Below are positions 36,712-43,236 of a stretch of 43,236 nt of DNA, piece after piece. Source of the DNA: Luminiphilus sp. (GTDB taxonomy: Bacteria; Pseudomonadota; Gammaproteobacteria; Pseudomonadales; Halieaceae); the NCBI GenBank assembly GCA_016779445.1, contig JADHNP010000015.1, positions 1-43,236 on the forward strand, given 5' to 3'. Position numbers and translations under genes: made by a program. The notes under the pieces are model-generated. The model was given only the letters and a program-made list of their open reading frames with translations. It was not told the origin of the DNA and ran no database searches. The stretch's first letter is position 1; each line of letters starts with the position of its first letter.

Positions 36712-37089
36712 CTAGCTGGAACCCATCTGACAAAAGCATAATTTATTACCATCATAATCACGAACATAGCCGCCGTAAAAGACGTTGGGCACTCTCTCGC
36801 CGGGTGGGCCATCACAGGTCGCACCCAGCTCCAGGGCTTTCTCATACATTGCGTCGCAGGCTTCTCTGCTACCGGCACGAATCGCCACCATGGTCCCGTT
36901 GCCGGCACTGGGTGGTTGCTCGTCATACGGTACGCAAATCGCCAGCATGGGATTGTCCATGTCTTTGCCATAAAGCGCTATACGCTCAGTGCCCATGACA
37001 TAGTTGGCGCCAATGACCCCCAATAGTGCCGCATAAAAAGCGTTTGCCTGTTCAAAGTCGGAAACGCCTAATGTGGTGTAAGCCAGCAT
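36712..37089 (-). CDS. VOC superfamily (glyoxalase/bleomycin-resistance fold) protein
   Basis: 125 residues, one VOC module pair. LGVSDFEQANAFYAALLG at the N-terminus and YVRDYDGNKLCF at the C-terminus fit the fold. The usual metal-binding residues look altered: the His expected before the first strand's GV-D motif is a Tyr or Thr, and the Glu after DGN is replaced in NKLCFC. So it may not be a standard metal-dependent glyoxalase. A strong TAAGGAGG lies just upstream of the ATG. The gap to the next gene (37090-37260) shows no clear promoter. Confidence 0.85.
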   Translation of the reverse strand: MLAYTTLGVSDFEQANAFYAALLGVIGANYVMGTERIALYGKDMDNPMLAICVPYDEQPPSAGNGTMVAIRAGSREACDAMYEKALELGATCDGPPGERVPNVFYGGYVRDYDGNKLCFCQMGSS

Positions 37090-37260
37090 AAAAACCTCCT
37101 TAGTTGATTACCGTTTCTAAACTGCTCCCGTTGGAGTGCAGTGCAACCCGCGAACCGCGCGGAGCTTATCTTTAGGGCGACAGGATAACCAGATTTGGGG
37201 GTATGGTGTCACCTAAAGAGCGCGTATTCTGTGAGTCCCTGAGAATGTTGCGGATTGCCG

Positions 37261-38985
37261 ATGGAGCCTTTGCTCACCGCCTTGATTGTCGTCGTCTTGA
37301 TCCTGACGTTGATTTTTAGCCGCGCGGCGCCTGCGCTGGTATTCACTTCAGCCATGGCGGCCTGCGTGATGGTGGGTAGTATCGAGTTACAGACAGTGCT
37401 GGATAAGGCCACTAATCAGGGATTGATTACGCTCATCCTGCTGATTCTGGTATCCATTGGGCTAGAGCGCTTGCCCTGGCTGATAGATTTGGCCCAAAGC
37501 ACAGTGCGCCGGTCCCTGCCAAGGACGTTACTCAATCTATCAGGTATGACGATGCTGTTCTCGGCATTCGTCAACAATACGGCAGTCGTCGCGACACTAG
37601 CAGGTGCGCTCCGAAAAAACCCGTATCACGCCCCCAGTCAACTCCTGTTGCCCGTCTCTTACGCCGCCATTTTGGGCGGCACCCTCACCCTCATTGGCAC
37701 TTCGACGAATCTGATTGTCAGTAGCTTTTTGGAGGACGTCACCGGTGAGGGGATTGCATTTTTTGCATTTTTACCCGTTGCACTGCCGGCTGCCCTCGCG
37801 GGGTTAATAGCGGCGCTGGTGATGCACCGCGTGTTGCCGGCAGTTGATCAGCCAGATATCCGAATCAACGAGTTTTTGATCGAGATGGTCGTTGATGAAA
37901 ATTCGCAGTTGATCGGCAACACGATTGCCGAGAACGGGCTTCGTGACTTGGGTGATTTGTTCCTGGTGGAGTTGGTTCGCGATGGGCGATTACTAACACC
38001 CGTTTCGCCTGATGAACGATTGGCGACGGGTGACCGTCTGATCTTCTCGGGCGATGTCTCGAGAGTGGGCATGCTCGAGCGCTTCCATGGGCTCCGATCT
38101 TTTGCTATCGACGAAGGCCTGCTGGGTGCCAATCTCACTGAGGTGATACTGCTGCCAGGGTCCACCATTCTGGGCAGAACCATCAAGGAGTGTGATTTCC
38201 GATCTCGTTTTGACGCAGCGGTGGTGGGTTTGCGCCGGGATGGCGAAAGGCTCTCGGGACGTCTCGGCGATATTGCCCTACGGGCGGGCGATTCACTGAT
38301 GCTGGCGGTGGGAAGGGATTTTTTAAAGCGCGGCAATCTCAGCCGCAATTTTCTGATCATCGACAACGACGTTGTCAGTCACCGATTGCCGCTCAAAAAA
38401 AGCCTACCGATTAGCCTGGGGTTGGTGGCAGCCATTACAGGCTCGGTCCTCGGCTGGTTCCCTTTGGTGAACGGCTTGATGTTCCTGCTGCTTTTTATGT
38501 TGGCGCTGGATTTGTTTAGCGTTGCCGAACTGCGTCGACGCTTCCCCTTTGAAATTTGGGTGATTGTCGCCTCGGCGCTTGCGGTCGCTCAGGCAGTCAT
38601 AGATTCTGGATTGATGGCGTTAATGATGGACCAGTTATCCCCTGCGATTGCCAGCGTTTCCCCGTTCATGATGTTGCTTTGTATTTATGTTCTGACGCTC
38701 GTGTTAACCGAGTTGATGACTAACAATGCGGCGGCGGCACTCATGTTCCCGCTAAGCTATGCGCTAGCGACCAGCGCCGGGTTGGCGCCTATGGCTTTTG
38801 TGATGGCGGTGGCGCTTGGGGGGAGTGCTTCATTCCTGACGCCCTTTGGTTACACAACCAATCTGATGGTTCAGAATTTGGGCGGCTATACCCGTAGTGA
38901 TTACATTCGCTTTGGGTGGTTGGTATCGCTCGCTTTTTCGTCTGTGGTGATGTTTCTGTTACCGCGGGTTTTCCCTCTTCAATAG
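37261..38985 (+). CDS. SLC13/DASS-type anion transporter with two RCK_C domains
   Basis: 574 residues from ATG 37261. Two membrane halves, each with a conserved re-entrant motif: GTLTLIGTSTNLIVSSFL in the first and FLTPFGYTTNLMVQNLGGY in the second. Between them are two cytosolic TrkA-C (RCK_C) modules, about 205-270 (FLVELVRDGRLLTPV, ATGDRLIFSG) and 285-360 (GRTIKECDFRSRFDAAVVGLR, RAGDSLMLAVG). Proteins of this layout are annotated as sodium-coupled carboxylate or sulfate transporters; the substrate cannot be read from the sequence. ELMTNNAAAALMFPLSY is a further transport motif. The ribosome site is weak. Confidence 0.9.
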   Translation: MEPLLTALIVVVLILTLIFSRAAPALVFTSAMAACVMVGSIELQTVLDKATNQGLITLILLILVSIGLERLPWLIDLAQSTVRRSLPRTLLNLSGMTMLFSAFVNNTAVVATLAGALRKNPYHAPSQLLLPVSYAAILGGTLTLIGTSTNLIVSSFLEDVTGEGIAFFAFLPVALPAALAGLIAALVMHRVLPAVDQPDIRINEFLIEMVVDENSQLIGNTIAENGLRDLGDLFLVELVRDGRLLTPVSPDERLATGDRLIFSGDVSRVGMLERFHGLRSFAIDEGLLGANLTEVILLPGSTILGRTIKECDFRSRFDAAVVGLRRDGERLSGRLGDIALRAGDSLMLAVGRDFLKRGNLSRNFLIIDNDVVSHRLPLKKSLPISLGLVAAITGSVLGWFPLVNGLMFLLLFMLALDLFSVAELRRRFPFEIWVIVASALAVAQAVIDSGLMALMMDQLSPAIASVSPFMMLLCIYVLTLVLTELMTNNAAAALMFPLSYALATSAGLAPMAFVMAVALGGSASFLTPFGYTTNLMVQNLGGYTRSDYIRFGWLVSLAFSSVVMFLLPRVFPLQ

Positions 38986-39063
38986 CGGCAAAAAAAGGTT
39001 GGCGAAACAACGCAGTTGAAGCCTGCGTCAAATCGCCGATAATCTCTTCATGGTCAGATTGTC

Positions 39064-39966
39064 ATGCTAAAACACTCGGAGCTGCTCAACGCGGCCGATC
39101 GCGAGCGCAGTGACTGGCGGGCGTGGTGGCTAGTGATGTCGAACTGGGCTGCCATCATTGCGCTGCTGGTTTTGGCTGGTTTGTATCCGAGTATGCTGAC
39201 AATATCGCTGCTGTGGGTGGTACTGCCAGGACGCCAGCTGGGGCTATCGGTACTGATGCACGAGGCAGGCCACGGCACCCTTTTTTCGACTCGTGGCCTC
39301 AATCACTGGGTGGGGCAGTGGCTGTGTGCATTACCTACGTTGAATGATCTGCCTAGCTACGCCGCTGCGCATCTCAACCACCATCGACTCACGGGAACAC
39401 CTCAGGATCCCGATCTGGCTAACTACCGAGCGTATCCAGTGGATGGTCGCAGTTTTCGACGTAAGGTAATACGCGATCTCACCGGCCAGACGGGCGCTAA
39501 ATTGGTAGTTGGCGCCGTTAAAGGCGGGCTATCTCATTTTTCAGGTCAGGCAGCGTCGGGCGATCGGCTGCTGTTTTTTAAGCAAGTGCTTGTGCAAGCC
39601 GCGCTTGCACTGATTCTGATGCTGCTGGGCATAGGCTGGACCTGGTTGCTTTGGTTTGCCACGTTTATGACGTCGTACATGTTGGTGACTCGTTTGCGTC
39701 AGATTGCCGAGCACGCTGCCGTGCCTGATGCCAATGACCCTGATCCCCGAATGAGCACTCGCACCGTCATCGCGCCAGCTTGGCAACGTTGGTTACTGGC
39801 GCCACACGGTGTCAATTTCCATCTCGAGCATCATCTTTTGCCCGGGGTACCCTGTTATCACCTACCGGCCTTTCGGGCGCGACTAGTCGAAATGGGGTGG
39901 CTTGATCGTGTGCCGGTGTTCAGTGGATACCCCGAGGTCTTTGCCCATGCGGTGCGCCGCGGATGA
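39064..39966 (+). CDS. Membrane fatty acid desaturase
   Basis: 300 residues. Three histidine boxes of the di-iron desaturase family are present: HEAGH (66-70), HLNHH (103-107) and HLEHH (253-257), with a further His in RQIAEHAAV (217). Two pairs of membrane spans frame them (about 27-55 and 175-208). It introduces a double bond into acyl chains or oxidises another lipid-like substrate; the regiochemistry and carrier cannot be told. The HLEHHLLPGVPCYHLP ending is seen in many uncharacterised marine bacterial members. The stop overlaps the start of the symporter gene as ATGA. Confidence 0.92.
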   Translation: MLKHSELLNAADRERSDWRAWWLVMSNWAAIIALLVLAGLYPSMLTISLLWVVLPGRQLGLSVLMHEAGHGTLFSTRGLNHWVGQWLCALPTLNDLPSYAAAHLNHHRLTGTPQDPDLANYRAYPVDGRSFRRKVIRDLTGQTGAKLVVGAVKGGLSHFSGQAASGDRLLFFKQVLVQAALALILMLLGIGWTWLLWFATFMTSYMLVTRLRQIAEHAAVPDANDPDPRMSTRTVIAPAWQRWLLAPHGVNFHLEHHLLPGVPCYHLPAFRARLVEMGWLDRVPVFSGYPEVFAHAVRRG

Positions 39967-41417
39967 CTTTTTCGCCTGATCAGTGGGTTGAGGCCCACTT
40001 GGGGCCTGTCGCCGAAATTCTCTCCTCGATGGTGTTTTACGCCATCACCGTGGCAGGTACCGAAGTCCCGCTGATTGTCATATGGACCTCCCTTGCGGCC
40101 TTGTTTTTTACCTTTTATCTCCGCTTTATAAATGTCAGAGCACTAGGCCTTGCGATTCGCCATGCGAGGGGCGATTTTTCGGATCCCAACGCCCCCGGCG
40201 AAATCAGCCACTTCAAGGCTGTTTCCACTGCGGTTTCGGGAACCGTAGGAGTGGGCAACATCGGTGGTGTTGCGGTGGCGATATCGCTGGGGGGGCCGGG
40301 TGCGGCATTTTGGTTGTTCATCGCAGGCTTATTGTCGATGTCTACCAAGCTGGTGGAGTGCACGCTGGGCGTTAAATATCGTCGCCATAACGCCGATGGC
40401 TCGGTCTCGGGTGGTCCCATGTTTTACATGGAAAGCTATTTCCGAGAGCGAGGCTGGCCCTTGCTCGGAAAGGGCTTTGGCAGTTTTTATGCCATTGCGT
40501 TGGTGATTGGCTGTTTGGGTATTGGCAATATGTTTCAATCGAATCAGGCCTTTGCCCAGGTATTGGTTATTACCGGTGGACAGGAGTCGTGGCTGGTTGA
40601 CCGCGGCTGGGTGTTCGGACTCGCGCTTGCCGGGGTCATCGCCGCTGTCATCATTGGCGGCATTCGCTCCATCGCCAACGTAGCTGCCGTATTGGTGCCC
40701 GTGATGGGAGTGCTTTATCTCATCGCTAGTGTGGTCGTCATTGGCCTCAGCGCCGAGCACGTTCCCGCCGCGCTGCAACTCGTATTCTCTGAGGCATTCA
40801 CCGGGCAAGCGGCGTCTGGAGGGTTATTGGGCGCTATGGTGATCGGTTTTCAGCGAGCACTTTTTTCCAATGAGGCTGGTATCGGGTCGGCATCGATTGC
40901 CCATGCCGCGGTGAAAACCGAGGCGCCGGCCTCCGAGGGGATCACGGCCTTGCTGGAGCCCTTTATCGATACTGTAGTGATCTGTTCACTCAGTTCATTG
41001 GTGATTCTTACGACTGCCATTCCCCAGGGCCTGATGGGATCGGGGTTGGCCGGCATTGAACTCACTTCGGCCGCTTTCGCCTGGCACTTTGACTGGGCGC
41101 CTTATGTCATTGCCGTAGCCGCTTTGCTATTTGCTTTTTCCAGCGCGCTGGCCTGGTCTTACTACGGGCTAAAGGGCTGGACTTATCTGGTTGGTGAGGG
41201 TCGCATACGCGGGCTGATATTCCAGATGATCTTCTGTGTGTTCATTGCCCTGGGATGCATGCTTGAGTTGCGCGCGGTATTGGACTTCTCCGATGCCATG
41301 ACCTTCATCATTGCGCTACCTAATATTTTAGCGCTGTATCTGTTTGCTCCTCTGGTGAAAAAAGAGGTGTCGCAATATCTGGAGCAGATCCAAGCCAGCG
41401 ATGACGCGCATCAGTAA
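39963..41417 (+). CDS. Alanine/glycine:sodium (AGCS) symporter
   Basis: 484 residues with about 11 membrane spans. AGCS signatures are TAVSGTVGVGNIGGVAVA, GGPGAAFWLFIAG, FYMESYF, GIGNMFQSNQ and QRALFSNEAGIGSASIAHAA. These transporters import L-alanine or glycine with sodium, in keeping with a marine cell. The start codon overlaps the desaturase stop, implying coupled translation, although no functional link is obvious. The last 7 bases overlap the 3' end of the dioxygenase gene on the other strand. Confidence 0.95.
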   Translation: MTFSPDQWVEAHLGPVAEILSSMVFYAITVAGTEVPLIVIWTSLAALFFTFYLRFINVRALGLAIRHARGDFSDPNAPGEISHFKAVSTAVSGTVGVGNIGGVAVAISLGGPGAAFWLFIAGLLSMSTKLVECTLGVKYRRHNADGSVSGGPMFYMESYFRERGWPLLGKGFGSFYAIALVIGCLGIGNMFQSNQAFAQVLVITGGQESWLVDRGWVFGLALAGVIAAVIIGGIRSIANVAAVLVPVMGVLYLIASVVVIGLSAEHVPAALQLVFSEAFTGQAASGGLLGAMVIGFQRALFSNEAGIGSASIAHAAVKTEAPASEGITALLEPFIDTVVICSLSSLVILTTAIPQGLMGSGLAGIELTSAAFAWHFDWAPYVIAVAALLFAFSSALAWSYYGLKGWTYLVGEGRIRGLIFQMIFCVFIALGCMLELRAVLDFSDAMTFIIALPNILALYLFAPLVKKEVSQYLEQIQASDDAHQ

Positions 41418-42232
41418 GGTCGATCACCCTCACTAACAACCCGGTGTAGCCTTCGGGTGGCGGGAAAAAAATCATTCACCGGCTTGTGTTGGGTACTTCG
41501 ATTGTCCCAAATCACCATGCTGTTGGGTTGCCAATTGAAGCGGCAGGTGAACTCTGGGAGGGTGGCGTGACGCCATAGAAACTGCAGTACCTCTGAGGAC
41601 TCCAACATTGGCAAGCCCTCGATATGGGTGGTGAAAAGCGCGTTGACGAAAAGCACTTTTTTACCTGTCTCGGGGTGTGTTTGTATCACCGGATGACGCA
41701 CTGGCGGATTGGCGGCTACGGCTTCGTTGAGACGCTCCCGGCCACCGCGCTCAGTCAGACTTTCCTTAAATCCGTGACTGAAATCATGGACGGCAATCAG
41801 ATCCTCCAGGTACTGCTGCATTCCTTTCGACAGCCCCTGATAGGCGGCGGTCATGCTCGCAAAAAGCGTATCGCCGCCAATTTCTGGGATTGTCATGCCT
41901 CGTAATACCGTGACAGATGGCGGGTGCGGTCGAAATGTCATGTCGGAGTGCCAAACCTCGATCTTGGAGGGATTTTCTGCCGTGCTCTCCAGAATCATCA
42001 CCTCGGGCAACCCTTCGACCGTACTGTAGGCCGGATGCGTTTGCAGTGGGCCGAATATTTCAGCCAATTGCTTTTGGGCAACAGGTTCGATCATCTGATC
42101 ACGTAAAAACAGCACCTCATGCTCATTGAGGAGGTCACGCAGGGTAGTAGCCAGTGCGGTATCAATACCGTCACTCAGGTTGATTGCCCGCAATTCGGCG
42201 CCCAATGCCCCGGCTATTCGTTTTACCTGCAT
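41411..42232 (-). CDS. TauD/TfdA family Fe(II)/2-oxoglutarate dioxygenase
   Basis: 273 residues from ATG 42232, preferred over GTG 42238 because AGGAG stands 8 bases before it. The facial triad is readable as H95-x-D97 in VWHSDMTF and H249 in STQHKPVNDF, with the 2-oxoglutarate-binding Arg probably R260. GALGAELRAINLSD and EHEVLFLRDQ are typical N-terminal pieces. The family hydroxylates taurine, other sulfonates, 2,4-D-like ethers and other acids. No sulfonate transporter is adjacent, so the substrate is open. It stands alone between convergent and divergent neighbours. Confidence 0.92.
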   Translation of the reverse strand: MQVKRIAGALGAELRAINLSDGIDTALATTLRDLLNEHEVLFLRDQMIEPVAQKQLAEIFGPLQTHPAYSTVEGLPEVMILESTAENPSKIEVWHSDMTFRPHPPSVTVLRGMTIPEIGGDTLFASMTAAYQGLSKGMQQYLEDLIAVHDFSHGFKESLTERGGRERLNEAVAANPPVRHPVIQTHPETGKKVLFVNALFTTHIEGLPMLESSEVLQFLWRHATLPEFTCRFNWQPNSMVIWDNRSTQHKPVNDFFPATRRLHRVVSEGDRPY

Positions 42233-42417
42233 CGCCACCGCTCCTGTTTATCACCATCCAATCTTGTCGCCGAGTAATTGTGCTCGCCAGTGATGTGGCA
42301 GTGCAATAGCCCACTTGGCAGACTGAAGCGGATGGCTGATGCATTCCCAGCCATCAAAACCTGCTCGCTATCGATAGATAACGATGATGTGATCTTTTTA
42401 TTTACAGGAGTTTCGCA

Positions 42418-42738
42418 ATGAGAAAATGGATTTTCGCTACTGGCCTGATGGGGGCCCTTGTTTTGCAAAGTAATGCGGCGTCTGCGGCTTTGCCGACTGA
42501 CACCGTTACAGACAGTGATTATATACGTGCCGCGACCATGCAGTGGGCTCAAGCGCCTTTACCTGACGAGCGCTCAGCCGCTGTGTCCTTCCTCGAAGCC
42601 GCGCAATTACGGGGTCGGTTACTGCCTCTCGTATTGGGCATTGCGACGCTTGACCTGGCGCTGGCCACTTTTTATTGGGGTGTCTATGTGCCGTATTATG
42701 CTGATCAGGAGCCTGCGTATGATCATGATGGGGCATGA
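42418..42738 (+). CDS. Small exported protein with one C-terminal membrane span, unknown function
   Basis: 106 residues; family not recognised. ACAGGAG lies 8 bases before the ATG, so expression is credible. It has a clear signal peptide (1-23, LMGALVLQSNAASA) and then a polar part (about 25-65, TDTVTDSDYIRAATMQWAQ). A hydrophobic segment follows (about 68-92, LLPLVLGIATLDLALATFYW) before the acidic tail ADQEPAYDHDGA. The 3' end overlaps the next gene by 20 bases. It opens a cassette that continues with a small membrane protein and a C39-type peptidase and runs out of the window. Confidence 0.75.
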   Translation: MRKWIFATGLMGALVLQSNAASAALPTDTVTDSDYIRAATMQWAQAPLPDERSAAVSFLEAAQLRGRLLPLVLGIATLDLALATFYWGVYVPYYADQEPAYDHDGA

Positions 42739-43003
42739 TGCGGTACCGCCCTGTGAAGAGAACCCCGTTCAGGTGCTCCAAAAAAAGCTTGATACCGAAG
42801 CCAGACGTCAAGTGCGGGAGCGTTACTTCGCCTGGCGAATTATTCCGTTGCTCGCGTTATGGGCGCTAGCGGTGGCACTGGTCAAGGTGGTGGCCCTAGA
42901 CGCGATTCCAATGGGCGTCGCGCTCACGATCTACTTCGTGGGCGCGGCAATCTGTGTAATGTGGTTGTCTCGCCAAGCCAGGCAACACAGCCTCGAGCGC
43001 TAG
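42719..43003 (+). CDS. Small two-span membrane protein, unknown function
   Basis: 94 residues from ATG 42719 with AGGAG 8 bases upstream; ATGs at 42725 and 42728 are possible too. The frame is open back to 42458, but that part lies inside the previous gene and is a shadow. A charged N-terminal stretch (KKLDTEARRQVRERYFAWR) precedes two membrane spans (about 41-60 and 64-84) and a short basic tail. It may pair with the preceding exported protein. Its stop TAG shares the G with the GTG start of the next gene (TAGTG), a sign of translational coupling. Family not recognised. Confidence 0.7.
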   Translation: MIMMGHDAVPPCEENPVQVLQKKLDTEARRQVRERYFAWRIIPLLALWALAVALVKVVALDAIPMGVALTIYFVGAAICVMWLSRQARQHSLER

Positions 43004-43236
43004 TGGCAAAACTATGCTCTTACTCTCTTGCGAGACTCCGTGCCAGATGTGCGGCGCGGGGTGTCGTTGTGGGCGTGTTGCTAGCCATGATGGTGGCGCC
43101 GATCGCGGCAGCGCAACCGGTCCGGGCACCGGCGCAGCCACCCGTTGCTCAGATCAACCGATTCGACTGTGGTGCGGCGGCGCTGGCTACCGTGCTAGCG
43201 TTACGAGGAGGGCGCGACGTAACGCCTCGGGCATTG
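43003..43236 (+). CDS. Secreted C39-type cysteine peptidase, 5' part only
   Basis: The first 78 codons are in the window and the frame runs off the right edge. It starts with GTG overlapping the previous stop. A signal peptide is visible (about 1-37: twin Arg-rich n-region, core VVVGVLLAMMVAPIAAA). Then a Pro-rich linker leads to RFDCGAAALATVLALRGG, the nucleophile block of C39 (bacteriocin-processing-like) peptidases, with Cys in DCG. Free-standing exported C39-like proteins of this kind occur, for example, in functional-amyloid (Fap) operons; whether this belongs to such a system cannot be seen from here. The catalytic His and Asp would lie outside the window. Confidence 0.75.
   Translation, partial: MAKLCSYSLARLRARCAARGVVVGVLLAMMVAPIAAAQPVRAPAQPPVAQINRFDCGAAALATVLALRGGRDVTPRAL

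Noticed and set aside
42368-42377. Palindrome CTATCGATAG upstream of the small exported protein
   Set aside because: Ten bases is short enough to arise by chance and no second copy or known operator was found.
42458-42718. Upstream 87 codons of the long open frame ending at 43003
   Set aside because: They lie inside the 106-residue gene in another frame; the ribosome site AGGAG and ATG 42719 mark the real start.
43015-43236. A second open frame at the right edge beginning with ATG 43015, rich in Cys and Gly
   Set aside because: It is a frame shadow of the C39-type gene: no signal, no ribosome site, biased composition. The overlapping frame has a signal peptide and the DCG motif.
1-43236. 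tRNA, rRNA, CRISPR, insertion sequence or prophage traces
   Set aside because: I looked through the intergenic gaps and saw no cloverleaf, repeat array, transposase, integrase or terminal inverted repeats; the accessory genes do not look recently acquired by base composition.

Overview
The window is a stretch of gammaproteobacterial chromosome. It is dense and moderately GC-rich, with mostly short intergenic gaps, and holds no mobile element, CRISPR array, rRNA or tRNA that I can see. Protein sequences and gene order (secDF-suhB-trmJ-isc-ndk-rlmN-pilW-ispG-hisS-yfgM-bamB-der) resemble Pseudomonas and its marine relatives. A marine heterotroph of the Halieaceae (OM60/NOR5) type is my best guess, but that is an inference from memory, not a search.

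Left part (1-25.3 kb), housekeeping. The 3' end of tadA meets mltF tail to tail, and purL diverges from mltF. Then come secD-secF (translocase), suhB on the minus strand, trmJ, and the iron-sulfur assembly operon iscR-iscS-iscU-iscA-hscB-hscA-fdx, preceded by a good candidate IscR binding site. ndk, with a clear sigma70-type promoter, starts the run rlmN, pilW, ispG, hisS, yfgM, bamB, der. The purine pair purE-purK converges on der, and their stop codons interlock in a CTAG. Compared with the order I know from Pseudomonas, cysE, iscX and rodZ are absent from their usual places.

Middle part (25.3-32.1 kb). Isocitrate lyase aceA stands alone with its own promoter and terminator. An HxlR-type regulator overlaps a class II aldolase-family gene. 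Next is a minus-strand vitamin B12 operon. A sigma70-like promoter starts transcription at or very near the first helix of a cobalamin riboswitch; then come a leader hairpin, btuB (outer-membrane B12 receptor), cobO (corrinoid adenosyltransferase) and an unrecognised 202-residue multi-pass membrane protein. The last sits 2 bp behind cobO, which makes it a candidate new B12-related membrane protein.

Right part (32.1-43.2 kb), more accessory. It holds a DUF501 protein, DAHP synthase, an MscS-family channel with a long periplasmic N-terminus, a DUF481 outer-membrane-type protein, a VOC-fold protein, an SLC13-type transporter with two RCK_C domains, a fatty acid desaturase overlapping an alanine/sodium symporter gene, and a TauD-type dioxygenase. 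The right edge begins a tightly coupled cassette: a 106-residue exported protein, a 94-residue two-span membrane protein, and the first 78 codons of a secreted C39-type cysteine peptidase. The window cuts this cassette. It and the B12 operon's third gene are the two places where something undescribed is most likely.
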